DNA of 64,000 nt from Streptomyces catenulae (GTDB taxonomy: Bacteria; Actinomycetota; Actinomycetes; Streptomycetales; Streptomycetaceae): assembly GCF_000718015.1 (NCBI RefSeq), contig NZ_JODY01000015.1:124001-188000 (forward strand). Direction: 5' to 3'. Numbering within the stretch: position 1 is the first letter of the stretch; every line of letters starts with the position of its first letter. Both the position numbers and the translations under genes were made by a program. Shown in pieces: positions 37,063 through 45,306 of this stretch. Below the pieces are notes generated by a model. That model was given only the letters and a program-made list of their open reading frames with translations. It did not search any database and was not told the origin of the DNA.

Positions 37063-38471
37063 TCAACGACCTCGTCCCTTCGCCGTGCCCAGGTGAGGCA
37101 GGGCACCGGGCAGCTTCTGCGGGCCTTCGATGCGCCGCTGGAGTTCGGTGATCTGGCCGGTGACGCAGCGGGCGTACGTGGAGAGCAGGACGGGGACGCT
37201 GTTGTCGGCCCATTCGGCGACCTGGGCGGGCGGGATGCCGTTGTTGAGCCAGGTTGGTCAGGCAGGTGTGCCGGAGGTCGTAGAAGCGCTTGCCGACCGG
37301 CGAGCGGAACTCGTGCCCGGGCAGGACCGCCTCACGGGCCTTGGCCCAGGCCCGCCGGTAGACGGAGCCGGCGAGGAGACCGCCCTTCTCGCCCGGGAAG
37401 AGGAGACCGCCGGGCTTCAGCTGGCCGCGGGCGATGAGGGCGCGGAGGATCGCCGCGAGGGCGGGGTGGACCGGGACGATCCTTGTGTCGCCCGACGCGC
37501 GGCCCTTCAGGGTGCGGGTCTCGTGGGCCTCGCCGTCGTCGGTCCAGTGGCCGCCGACCTCGGGCTCGGCGGTGTGGACACGCAGTTCGCCCCAGCCGGT
37601 CGCGGGGAGGACGGCGTCCTCGATCCGCAGGGCGACCGCTTCCTCGGGGCGCAGACCGGCGTAGTAGAGGGTGGCGTAGAACGCCGTGAGCCGGTGGCCG
37701 GTTCGGGGGCGGGCCGCGGTCCAGGTGAGCAGCGCTGCGACTTGGTGGGGGTTGAGCAGGGAGCGCTTGTCGACGGCGCCTGAGGTCTTCGGCGCGGGGT
37801 GCCCGCTCTTGCCTGTGGGTAGGGGGTTGGCCTGGAGGGCCTTCTGGCGGACGGCGTACTCCAGGGCGACATTCAGGATGCGACGGTACCGCTTCGCCGA
37901 GCTGGCGGCGGCCGACGTGCCGTCGAGCACGGTGTCGAGCGCCTGCAGGACGGCGTCGACGTGCTTGGTGTCCTCCCAGGCGCTCATCGGCAGTGAGTTG
38001 CGCCGGACCCACGCCAGGATCGCCCGGTACTCGGGCGGGGCCTCGTCCCGCCGCTTCTTGTTGAAGGCGTACTCCCGCAGCGTCTTGCGGACGCACACCC
38101 TCGTACTGCACGGGCTCGGTCCGCAGGAGCACGAGCGTGGCCTTGGTCAGCGCCTTCGCGGTACTGACCCGGTTGTTCGCCGAGATCCGGGACCACTTCA
38201 TGTCCACGTACTGCAGGGCGAAGTCGTACCAGGTGGTTCCGGCTACGGATGCTCCGTGGGAGACGGGCCGACCGGTGTTCCGGTCGAATGGCTCGCCGTT
38301 GTTGGCGGCGACGAGGAGTGCGGCGCGGAAGGACTCGGCCGCCGCGCTCGTCTTGAACGCCTCGCCGTGCCGCTGGCCGTTGACCGACCAGCGCACGGTG
38401 TAGGTAGTGCCGCGCTTCCCCTTGTAGACCTCGGTCTTACGGAACCGGACGTTGTAGGACCGGTTGGTCAC
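37063..38471 (-). pseudogene. Tyrosine site-specific integrase, broken by two +1 frameshifts
   Basis: The protein is spread over three frames. The N-terminal about 125 residues (MTNRSYNVRFRKTEVYKGKR, arm-binding region) end near 38100, where an extra G in a GGG run shifts the frame. The middle part follows (LREYAFNKKRRDE to FYDLRHTCLTNL, with the catalytic Arg in YYAGLRPEEAVALR and the H-x-x-R box DLRHT). An extra base near 37253 then shifts it again; the correct C-terminus (WLNNGIPPAQVAEWADNS, then the Tyr region LLSTYARC) lies in another frame up to the TGA at 37063. Removing both bases restores an exact 468-residue reading frame. Either the element is immobilised or these are sequencing errors. 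It overlaps the excisionase gene by 4 bases. Confidence 0.85.
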
Positions 38472-38665
38472 GCGGCTCCCTCACAGTCGGCGAGCCAGTT
38501 TTCCAGGTCACTGCGGCGGATACGCAGGCTGCCGTTCGGGAGTTTCACGCAGCGGGGCGCCCGGCCTTTCTGGCGCCAGTCGTAGAAGGTCGACCGGGAG
38601 ATCTGAAGTTCGGCACAGATTTCGTCCACGGTCAGTTTGTCGCGCGAGCGGGTGGCGCCCTTCAT
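38468..38665 (-). CDS. Excisionase (MerR-like helix-turn-helix, Xis)
   Basis: 65 residues from ATG 38665. The whole protein is a small winged helix: KLTVDEICAELQISRSTFYD, WRQKGRAPRCVKLPNG and RIRRSDLENWL, the pattern of excisionases of actinomycete integrative elements. It would bend DNA at att sites and direct the integrase towards excision. The stop overlaps the integrase start (ATGA), the usual xis-int coupling. A GAGGAGG ribosome site lies about 11 bases upstream. Confidence 0.85.
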   Translation of the reverse strand: MKGATRSRDKLTVDEICAELQISRSTFYDWRQKGRAPRCVKLPNGSLRIRRSDLENWLADCEGAA

Positions 38666-39275
38666 CGAGCGTCCCGCCTCCTCGACGCGGAGGGAGTTTC
38701 GGGAAGGGGATATCGGAGATCGGGGCAAGTGTTTCCTCGTACGGATGGAGCGGGTTACCGGAGGGCGGCAGGAAGCGCCGTCCGAGGAATTCAATGGTCC
38801 GGAGAATCGCCGGTTTGGCCAACCGGCGATCGTCGGCTATATTTCGCCCGCTCTGCCTGGGCCCGGTAGGGGGAACGGGGTGCAGGAAGGCCCTGAAGTG
38901 CCGCGGCATGGGCGGCGAGCTGGTACGAACGGCAGCATCGGGGGCAGGTGCGGGCGGGCACGGCAGTCCCGGTGGCGACCTTCCCGCCAGGCTGGATTCG
39001 AGGGAATCAGCGGCATGGGCGTGTTGTAGCTTGCTTCCTTCGGCACCGGGAACGCTTTCCCTTCTGCTGTGAGCGATCCTCCGACCATCGGGGTTTCTGA
39101 GGGGGTTTTGGTCAGCCAGGATTCGGGTCCAACGTTTTTCCGGTCGCCCCAAAAAAACTTCTGGAGAGTTTGTGAACTATCTCTGGACTTTTGCCCCCCT
39201 GGTGTGGCTTCCTGTCCGTGCCCCGGCCCGGCCGGGGCACCTGCCCCCGATTTGCAGCGAAGGTGGTCGTTCGAC
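38666..39275. promoter_or_regulatory. Divergent control region between xis-int and the replication genes
   Basis: About 610 bases without a convincing gene; codon use of the open frames here is poor. 39090-39200 is clearly less GC-rich, with runs such as ccccaaaaaaac. It probably holds divergent promoters and regulator sites for the element. An open frame joins it to the initiator gene, with possible GTG 39069 and TTG 39252 starts. Confidence 0.45.
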
Positions 39276-40169
39276 ATCGCCCGTATCCGCACCATCAAGC
39301 CCGAGGCATTCCACTCGGAGTCCCCCGCGGAGGTTTCTCTCTCCGCCGAGCGGACGTTCTTCGGGCTGCTCACCCAGGCCGACGACCACGGCCGGTTCCG
39401 CGACCAGCCCGCCGTCATCGCCGGTCTGCTCTGGTCCCTGCGCCCCGGGCACGGCCCGATGGGCGTCGAGGACGACCTCGCCCAGCTCCACGCCGCCGAG
39501 CTGATCTGCCGTTACCAGGGCGCCAACGGCAAGCAGTACCTGCACATCGTCACCTTCGGCCAGCACCAGAAGGTCAACCGCCCCAGCGGGAGCCGGCACC
39601 CCGGCTGCCCCCACCACGATCACGGCGTTCCGCGTGAGCCCTCACCGATGACGCACGCACCCGTCACCGAGCCCTCCACACCGGCACGCGGAGGACTCAC
39701 GGAGGCCGAGGCGAGCAGCAAATACGCAGGTCAGAGGCGATTCAGTGAGCCCTCATCGCGGACGCAGGGAGACCTCACGGAGCCCTCAGTGAGGACGCAC
39801 GATCCGGATCTAGGATCTAGGAACAGGGATCTAGGATCTACTCCGTTGGGCGGCGCAAGCGCCCCCGCGCCCCAGACGGTCTCGACCAAGGATCTCATCG
39901 GCGAGTACACCGCCGCCTGCAGCCACCGGCCGCCCGCGAGCGTGCTCGGCCAGCTCGGCAGCGAAGTGAAAAAGCTTCTCGATGAGGGCATCGAGCCGGA
40001 CCACGTGCGTGCCGGTCTCGACCGGCACCGGGCCAAGGGGCTGCACCCCCGGACCCTGCCCAGCCTCGTCCACGAGGCAATGAACGCCGCCACGTCCGCC
40101 CCCGGCACCGTCCACCGGTCGTGGACCAACCCTGCCGACGTCGCCGCAGCCTACGGCGGTGACCGGTGA
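39276..40169 (+). CDS. Phage-type replication initiator (lambda O-like replisome organiser)
   Basis: About 297 residues counted from codon 39276. The N-terminal domain IARIRTIKPEAFHSESPAEV ... FGLLTQADDHGRF ... AVIAGLLWSL is the winged-helix replisome-organiser type common in actinophages and integrative elements; relatives start M(A)RIRTIKP. Here that Met is an ATC codon with AAGGTGG seven bases upstream, so the true start could be ATC 39276, TTG 39252 or GTG 39069. A repetitive linker coded by iteron-like DNA follows, then a C-terminal domain (LIGEYTAACSHRPPASVLGQ) like loader-interacting regions. The stop overlaps the helicase-loader gene (GTGA). Confidence 0.75.
   Translation: MARIRTIKPEAFHSESPAEVSLSAERTFFGLLTQADDHGRFRDQPAVIAGLLWSLRPGHGPMGVEDDLAQLHAAELICRYQGANGKQYLHIVTFGQHQKVNRPSGSRHPGCPHHDHGVPREPSPMTHAPVTEPSTPARGGLTEAEASSKYAGQRRFSEPSSRTQGDLTEPSVRTHDPDLGSRNRDLGSTPLGGASAPAPQTVSTKDLIGEYTAACSHRPPASVLGQLGSEVKKLLDEGIEPDHVRAGLDRHRAKGLHPRTLPSLVHEAMNAATSAPGTVHRSWTNPADVAAAYGGDR
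39636..39840 (+). repeat. Iteron-like direct repeats inside the initiator gene, candidate replication origin
   Basis: gagccctca followed by about ten bases and then gacgca occurs at 39636, 39747 and 39780. Just after, ggatctag/ggatcta occurs four times between 39806 and 39840. Lambda-type origins lie within the O gene in this way, so this is a plausible origin of the excised element. Confidence 0.55.
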
Positions 40170-40864
40170 CCGCCACCCTCACCGATGCCCCGAACCGCCG
40201 CGGCCCGATCCCCCGACGGCTCGACGCCATCCTCGCCGCACGCGGCATCGACCCCGCGGCAGTCGGCGCACAGGAGCCACCGAGCGAACCGGTCACCGCC
40301 CTGGAACTGGCCGATGCCCGCATCCCTGCCCGATACCGCACGGCCCTGGGTGACCACCCGCAGGTCACCGCCTGGGCCGACGCAATCGCCGCCGCCGGGC
40401 GCCCCGGCCCCGGCAGCGCGCCGGGCATCGTCGAAGGCCCGTCCCTGCTGATCGCCGGCCCCACCGGCACCGGCAAGACCCACCAGGCGTACGGCGCCGT
40501 CCGCACCCTGCTCGCCGCCGGAGTGCGGCTGCGCTGGGAGGCCGTCACCGCCGCCGACCTCTACGCCCGCGTGCGCCCCCGCTCCGGCCACGACGCCGAA
40601 CGCGACCTGCAGAGCCTCGCGCGCTGCCCGTTGCTGCTCCTGGACGACCTCGGCGCGGCCCGGACCAGCGAGTGGACCGAGGAGCTCACCTACCGGCTCA
40701 TCAACCACCGGTACGAGCACCTGCGCCCCACCCTCATCACCACCAACCTCCCCACCGACGCCCTCCGCACCACCCTCGGCGACCGCATCGCCTCCCGCCT
40801 CGCCGAAATGACGGAACGCGTCGTCCTCACCGGCCCCGACCGCAGGCGCCGCACCCAAGCCTGA
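40166..40864 (+). CDS. DnaC/IstB-like AAA+ ATPase, probable helicase loader
   Basis: 232 residues from GTG 40166, overlapping the initiator stop. Walker A LLIAGPTGTGKTHQAYGA lies near residue 95, Walker B LLLLDDLGAA near 155, a sensor-1-like LITTNLP near 190 and the arginine-rich GDRIASRLAEM motif near 205. With the upstream initiator it mirrors the phage O/P pair: the initiator opens the origin and this ATPase loads the host DnaB helicase. It supports the view that the element replicates after excision. Confidence 0.88.
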   Translation: MTATLTDAPNRRGPIPRRLDAILAARGIDPAAVGAQEPPSEPVTALELADARIPARYRTALGDHPQVTAWADAIAAAGRPGPGSAPGIVEGPSLLIAGPTGTGKTHQAYGAVRTLLAAGVRLRWEAVTAADLYARVRPRSGHDAERDLQSLARCPLLLLDDLGAARTSEWTEELTYRLINHRYEHLRPTLITTNLPTDALRTTLGDRIASRLAEMTERVVLTGPDRRRRTQA

Positions 40865-40872
40865 CCGGCCTC

Positions 40873-41501
40873 GGGGACCGGTCCCCATCGCGCAGGGGCC
40901 GGGAGACCTCGCCCATCGGGACCGTGCGACACCGTCCAGGAGACCGAGCGTGCAGGCAGGCGGGGACCGTCCCGCTCGCGGTCCCCGCCGGGGACGGTCC
41001 CCCTGACACACCGTCGGGGACCGTCCCGCCAAGAACCGGGGACCGTCCCGGCCGGACACGGGGACCGGTCCCCACAAAGATGCAGGTCACCGCCGCTTGG
41101 AGACACCAATCACCAGTTCCCGGAACGGAATTGAAAGGGCGCACCGGTGGTGGGGCCCGTATCAACGCTGCCGGTCCCCTCGCTCGCGGGAAGCGACACC
41201 GAGCCACAGGAGCGCGATCCCCGAACGCAGTGAGTCACGGGGACCGGTCCCCGGCACCGCCCGTCCCCTGCAACGACCACGTACGGCCACGGTCCCGAGA
41301 AGTCCACCCGAGCACCATCACCTCGCACACACCCGAGCCCTCTCCCACCCCCACCTCACCAGAAAGAGCCCATGCACCAGCAGCACCACGAAACCCACAT
41401 CGACCTCAGCGCGGGAACTGCCACCTCTGCCCCAGGCGGAGCAAGTTGTACCGGGAGCAATGCTCCCGGAGTATCCGCCCCGGGGGTGACGGGGACGGTC
41501 C
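40873..41501. repeat. Cluster of GGGGACCGGTCCCC-type palindromes before mobC
   Basis: Perfect ggggaccggtcccc occurs at 40873-40886, 41060-41073 and 41239-41252. Shorter or variant copies ggggaccgtccc or ggggacggtcccc lie at 40962, 40990, 41016, 41038 and 41491. Most lie in the 507-base gap (40865-41371) between the helicase loader and mobC; the last lies inside mobC. No gene is seen in the gap. The position just before mobC and the relaxase suggests oriT accessory sites or operators for MobC. A partitioning or origin role is possible. Confidence 0.75.
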
Positions 41502-41989
41502 TGTGCCAGGGGGCACCGGACCGGCAGGAAGCGGCCGAGGGCGGATCGCAGCCGGGGCAGGCCGAGCCGTCCGAGCCCCTCACACGTGTGCGTCAGCGTC
41601 CTCGTCAGCCCAAGCCGCTCAAGCGTCTGCATCAGCCGAGCTGCCGCATGAACGATGCCGAGTACGAGCGCTTCGCCACCGCGGCCGCCGTCTGTCACAT
41701 GAGCCACGCGGCCTTCCTCGCCTACGCCGTGGACAAGGCTGCCCGCGACCTGAACCGCACTGCCGCCGACATCGCCACCGAGCATGAGGTGGTCCAGGAG
41801 CTGTTCGCCGCCCGCCGGCACCTGGGCCGCATCCACGGCCTGTTCAACCAGGTCGCCAAGGCACTCAACTCCGGCGTCGACACACCCCACCTCGCCGACG
41901 CGGCACAGGCCGTCCTACGCGCGGCCCGACGCATGGAGAGCGCCGTCGACGCCCATCTCGCCCACCGCGACGGCGGCGCCCCGGCATGA
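41372..41989 (+). CDS. MobC-like relaxosome accessory protein
   Basis: 205 residues. The first about 85 are Gln/Gly/Pro-rich and low in conservation. From SCRMNDAEYERFATAAAVCH a ribbon-helix-helix-like segment leads into the MobC signature LGRIHGLFNQVAKALNSG near residue 150. MobC proteins bind oriT and help the relaxase nick DNA. The relaxase start overlaps its stop (ATGA), confirming the pair. The palindrome cluster upstream is a likely binding region. Confidence 0.8.
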   Translation: MHQQHHETHIDLSAGTATSAPGGASCTGSNAPGVSAPGVTGTVLCQGAPDRQEAAEGGSQPGQAEPSEPLTRVRQRPRQPKPLKRLHQPSCRMNDAEYERFATAAAVCHMSHAAFLAYAVDKAARDLNRTAADIATEHEVVQELFAARRHLGRIHGLFNQVAKALNSGVDTPHLADAAQAVLRAARRMESAVDAHLAHRDGGAPA

Positions 41990-43689
41990 TCCCGAAGATC
42001 CACAAGTGTGGCGGCAGGACGATCGGCCTGATCCGCTACCTGTACGGCCCCGGCACCCACGAAGAGCACATCGACCCGCACCTGGTGGCAGCGTTCGACC
42101 CGCTCACCCCCGACCCCGGCCGAGACCCGCAGGCCACCTACAAGCGGCTCCAGCAACTGCTCGACCAACCCGTCGAAGCCCTCCCCGAGCAACGCCGACC
42201 GGACAAGCACGTCTGGCACCTGTCCGTGCGCGCCGCTCCCGAAGACCCCGTCCTGACCGACGAGGACTGGGCGGCCATCGCCCGCCGCATGGTCGCCACC
42301 ACCGGCATCGCCCCCGAAGGTGACGAGACGGCGTGCCGATGGGCCGCCGTCCGGCACGCCGACGACCACATCCACATCATCGCCACCCTCGTCCGCGAGG
42401 ACGGCCGCCGCCCCCGCCGCCACAACGAAGCCCGCCGCGCCCAGGCCGAATGCCGCAGCATCGAAGTCGACCACGGGCTACGCCGCGTCACCCCAGGGGA
42501 CGGCACCGCCGCCAGACGCCCCACCAGCGCCGAGCGCCGCAAGGCCGAGCGCCTCGGCCGGAAAGCCCCCGCGCGTGAGTTGCTGCGCGAACACGTCCGC
42601 CATGCGCTCGCCGGCGCCGCGAATGAAGCCGAGTTCTTCGACCGACTCGCCGCCGAAGGCGTGCGCGTCGACAAGCGCCTCGCGCCCTCCGGCGACGCCC
42701 TTGGCTACAAGGTCGCCCTGGTCGGTGACCGCAACGAGGCGCACGAGCCCATCTGGTACTCGGGATCCACGCTCGCACCGGACCTGTCGCTCCCCCGCAT
42801 CCGCAAGCGGCTCGCGGCCACCGCCGACCTACCCGGACTTCCCGCCACCCTTGGACGCACTGGTCTCTCCGCCCCGGCCCGTGCCCGCCACGTCACCGCC
42901 GAGGTCACCGACTCGGCCCTGGTCTCAATGGCATCCCGCGGCGACGGCACGGCGGCTGCCCAGCTGATCGGGATCGGCGAGGTCCTCGATGCCCTGGCCC
43001 AGACCGGGGCCGCAGCCACACGGGCCGAACTGCGAGTAGCCGCAAATCACTTCGAGCGCGCCACACGCTCCGAAATCCGTGCCGAGGAAAGGGAGATGTA
43101 CGCGCTGCGCCGGGCGGCCCACCAGATCGTGCACTCCGGCCCTGCCTTGGGAAGCGGTCAGGACAGCGCCGCCACCTCCCTGGTACTCGACGTCCTGGTG
43201 CTGGCAGTCGTCGTCGCCGCCCGCTGGCACGCAGCCCGGGGCCATGCTCAGCAGGCAGAGGCCGCCCAGCGCGCCGCCGACCATCTGCGTGCCGCCTATC
43301 GGGCCACCGCCACAGCGCCCCTGACCGCCCTGGGTACCTATGGCCGACGCCTCCCCGCCCAAACTCGGCAGCGGCATGCCGGCACGATCCGCGCCGTTCT
43401 CCCCCACCTCTCCGAACGCCTCCAGGCCGAGCCAGGCTGGGATGCCTTGGCCGCGATGCTCGACCAAGCCGACCGCGCCGGTCATGACACCGCCGCCCTG
43501 CTGACCAAGGCCGCCACACAACGCGAGCTGGACAGCGCGAACTCCCTCAGCGACACCCTCGTCTGGCGACTGCACCACCTCGGCTACCTCACCCAGCCCA
43601 CGCCCCGGCCCCAGCGCCATCGGACAGCTCCGGGCCCGGCCGCAGCCCCCGTCGCCCGGCAAGAGACGAGCCGACCCCGGCAACGGTGA
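41986..43689 (+). CDS. Relaxase/mobilization nuclease
   Basis: 567 residues. The N-terminal nuclease begins IPKIHKCGGRTIGLIRYLYG; the three-His metal motif reads RHADDHIHIIATL near residue 122, followed by RPRRHNEARRAQ. Conserved downstream regions include FFDRLAAEGVRVDKRLAPSG and LGYKVAL. The C-terminal half is Ala-rich helix. It would nick one strand at oriT and pilot the DNA. Only MobC accompanies it, with no TraB/FtsK-like or type IV secretion genes, so transfer would need a helper system. The stop abuts the convergent flavoprotein gene stop. Confidence 0.87.
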   Translation: MIPKIHKCGGRTIGLIRYLYGPGTHEEHIDPHLVAAFDPLTPDPGRDPQATYKRLQQLLDQPVEALPEQRRPDKHVWHLSVRAAPEDPVLTDEDWAAIARRMVATTGIAPEGDETACRWAAVRHADDHIHIIATLVREDGRRPRRHNEARRAQAECRSIEVDHGLRRVTPGDGTAARRPTSAERRKAERLGRKAPARELLREHVRHALAGAANEAEFFDRLAAEGVRVDKRLAPSGDALGYKVALVGDRNEAHEPIWYSGSTLAPDLSLPRIRKRLAATADLPGLPATLGRTGLSAPARARHVTAEVTDSALVSMASRGDGTAAAQLIGIGEVLDALAQTGAAATRAELRVAANHFERATRSEIRAEEREMYALRRAAHQIVHSGPALGSGQDSAATSLVLDVLVLAVVVAARWHAARGHAQQAEAAQRAADHLRAAYRATATAPLTALGTYGRRLPAQTRQRHAGTIRAVLPHLSERLQAEPGWDALAAMLDQADRAGHDTAALLTKAATQRELDSANSLSDTLVWRLHHLGYLTQPTPRPQRHRTAPGPAAAPVARQETSRPRQR

Positions 43690-44244
43690 TCACTGCCGCT
43701 CCGACACCTCCGGGGCAAGCAACTCCAACGCCTCCTCCCAGCGGAACCGGTCCGCTCCGCCGCCGGACTTCGGCCGGTGAGGCTCGGACGAGCTGATCAG
43801 GACGCCCATCTCGCGCAGTCGGCCCAGGCTCTGCCGGTACGCGGGGTGGGCAGCCATGGCGGAGTTCAAGTACGGGAGGACAGCAGTAGGTATACCGAGG
43901 CCATGCGCCTCGCACAGGATTCCCAGTGCCAGGGTGTCGGCGATCCCGGCGGCCCATTTGTTGATCGTGTTGAAGGTGGCAGGGGCGATCGCGATGGCAT
44001 CCGCCGGCGGCAGTGGGCGGGGGGCGCCGGGGCTACGCCAAGCGGAACGGATCGGGTATCCGGTCCGGGCCTCGATCGCCTGGACGTCGAGGAAGCCGAG
44101 CGCTTGCGGGGTGGCGACGACGCCGACGTCCCACTGCTGTTCCTGCGCGGCGGCGATAAGCTTGCCGACATCCCCGGCGATCCCGGCCGCGCAGACCACG
44201 ACATAGAGGAACGGCTTCTTCGATGGGCTGAGCTGATCACTCAT
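43690..44244 (-). CDS. Flavoprotein (HFCD/phosphopantothenoylcysteine decarboxylase-like)
   Basis: 184 residues with the homo-oligomeric flavin-containing Cys decarboxylase fold: LYVVVCAAGIAGDVGKLI (FMN-binding start), then ADAIAIAPATFNTINKWAAG (the PxxMxxxM-like region in variant form) and the His-containing SAMAAHPAYRQSL. The family oxidatively decarboxylates Cys in CoA synthesis or RiPP peptides, but single copies beside DUF397/XRE genes are common in Streptomyces and have no known role. It overlaps the DUF397 gene start region by 8 bases. Confidence 0.8.
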   Translation of the reverse strand: MSDQLSPSKKPFLYVVVCAAGIAGDVGKLIAAAQEQQWDVGVVATPQALGFLDVQAIEARTGYPIRSAWRSPGAPRPLPPADAIAIAPATFNTINKWAAGIADTLALGILCEAHGLGIPTAVLPYLNSAMAAHPAYRQSLGRLREMGVLISSSEPHRPKSGGGADRFRWEEALELLAPEVSERQ

Positions 44245-44443
44245 GCGAGGACTTCCCCGTCTCGGCCGACCGCTTGCTGAACTCGATGAAGTGAGACCAG
44301 ATCTGCCGCGGGAAGGTGACGACAGCTCCGGCCCTGCGCTTGGAGTCGCGGACCAACACCTTCTCCGGGTGGTTATCGGCGACCTCTACGCAGCTCTCAT
44401 TCTTGGTGTAAGTGCTCGTGCGCCAATTTGGCATCTCAGCCAC
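44237..44443 (-). CDS. DUF397 domain protein
   Basis: 68 residues from GTG 44443, chosen for the GGGGGAA site upstream. The protein is a single DUF397 domain: WRTSTYTKNESCVEVAD, then VLVRDSKRRAGAVVTFP and WSHFIEF. These small proteins almost always sit next to an XRE/DUF5753 regulator in Streptomyces, as here, and are thought to act with it in development or antibiotic control. The gene overlaps both neighbours (XRE regulator upstream, flavoprotein downstream). Confidence 0.88.
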   Translation of the reverse strand: MAEMPNWRTSTYTKNESCVEVADNHPEKVLVRDSKRRAGAVVTFPRQIWSHFIEFSKRSAETGKSSHE

Positions 44444-45299
44444 GGTTCCCCCTTCCTGTGCGAACAAAATGCTCGATGGCGGTCAAGATGAGATCCCTGG
44501 CGGCCTGCCCATAGACCGCTGACCGCCGAAGAAGCTCAAACGTCTTGACATACGATTCGATTTCGCCGGGCTGGGTCACGGACATCTCCGCAGAAGTGGT
44601 CTCCACCAGGACGACCTTGTCGTCGAACATCGAGAAGGGGTGGCCGAGCCAGACGGAAAGGGGAGCGGATCGGGGAATGATCCCCAGGCTGAGTCGGGGC
44701 AGGGCCAGCGCGGCCATGAGGCGGTCGAGCTGGCCGCGCATGACCTCTGAGCCACCATGATTCGAGTAGAGGGCCTGCTCGCCGAGGAGCACATTGAAGA
44801 TCCGGCTCCCCTCGTAGAGATACTTCTGCCGTTCGAGGCGCTTGGCCACGGCTGCATCCGTGTCCGGCGGATTGCCGTAGAGGTTCGTCGCCACCTCGAA
44901 AATCGCCTCGGCGTACTCGGCGGTCTGAAGAGTGCCCCAGATGAGGTTGGGATCCCAGATCCGGAAGACCTTGGTCTTCCCGTAGAGCGGCATCAACCTC
45001 TTCTGGGGGCCTTCGGTCCCGGCCTGGAGCTGCCGACGCCACTCCATCCACATCTCGTCGATGTGGCGGACTGTGGCCACCAGGTCGGGGGCGTCCGCCT
45101 CGTGGCCGGTCATCCGGCACCAGAGGTGTATGTCCGCCTCGCTCGCGTTCTGCTTACCGTTCTCGATGCGCGAGACCTTGGACTCCTGCCAGCCGGTGGC
45201 AGCGGCGAAGGCCCGGCCGCTGGCGAACCCCGCATCCTTGCGGAATCCGCGCAGCCGGGCACCCAACGCCTCCCGCGTCTCTCGTGCTTGATCGCTCAC
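44436..45299 (-). CDS. XRE-family regulator with DUF5753 sensor domain
   Basis: 287 residues from GTG 45299. The N-terminal helix-turn-helix covers residues 10-65 (LRGFRKDAGFASGRAFAAAT, then GWQESKVSRIENGKQ). A C-terminal DUF5753 domain contains WDPNLIWGTLQTAEYAEAIF, RLERQKYLYEG and FSMFDDKVVLVET. This is the BldB-partner/WhiJ-like class linked with DUF397 partners in Streptomyces. It starts 7 bases after the DUF6879 gene stop, in one minus-strand operon. Confidence 0.9.
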   Translation of the reverse strand: MSDQARETREALGARLRGFRKDAGFASGRAFAAATGWQESKVSRIENGKQNASEADIHLWCRMTGHEADAPDLVATVRHIDEMWMEWRRQLQAGTEGPQKRLMPLYGKTKVFRIWDPNLIWGTLQTAEYAEAIFEVATNLYGNPPDTDAAVAKRLERQKYLYEGSRIFNVLLGEQALYSNHGGSEVMRGQLDRLMAALALPRLSLGIIPRSAPLSVWLGHPFSMFDDKVVLVETTSAEMSVTQPGEIESYVKTFELLRRSAVYGQAARDLILTAIEHFVRTGRGNRG

Positions 45300-45306
45300 G
45301 GAAATG

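Noticed and set aside
36743..38098. Reading the integrase as one intact protein of 451 residues
   Set aside because: That frame lacks the arm-binding N-terminus and has a junk C-terminus after LRHTCLTNL, without the catalytic Tyr. The true sequence switches frame twice.
37063..38471. Programmed ribosomal frameshifting in the integrase
   Set aside because: Two separate +1 sites without slippery sequences or downstream structures, in a gene family that does not use frameshifting, make mutation or sequencing error more likely.
40865..41371. Second CRISPR-like array between the helicase loader and mobC
   Set aside because: The ggggaccggtcccc units are only about 12-14 bases and irregularly spaced, with no constant spacer length.
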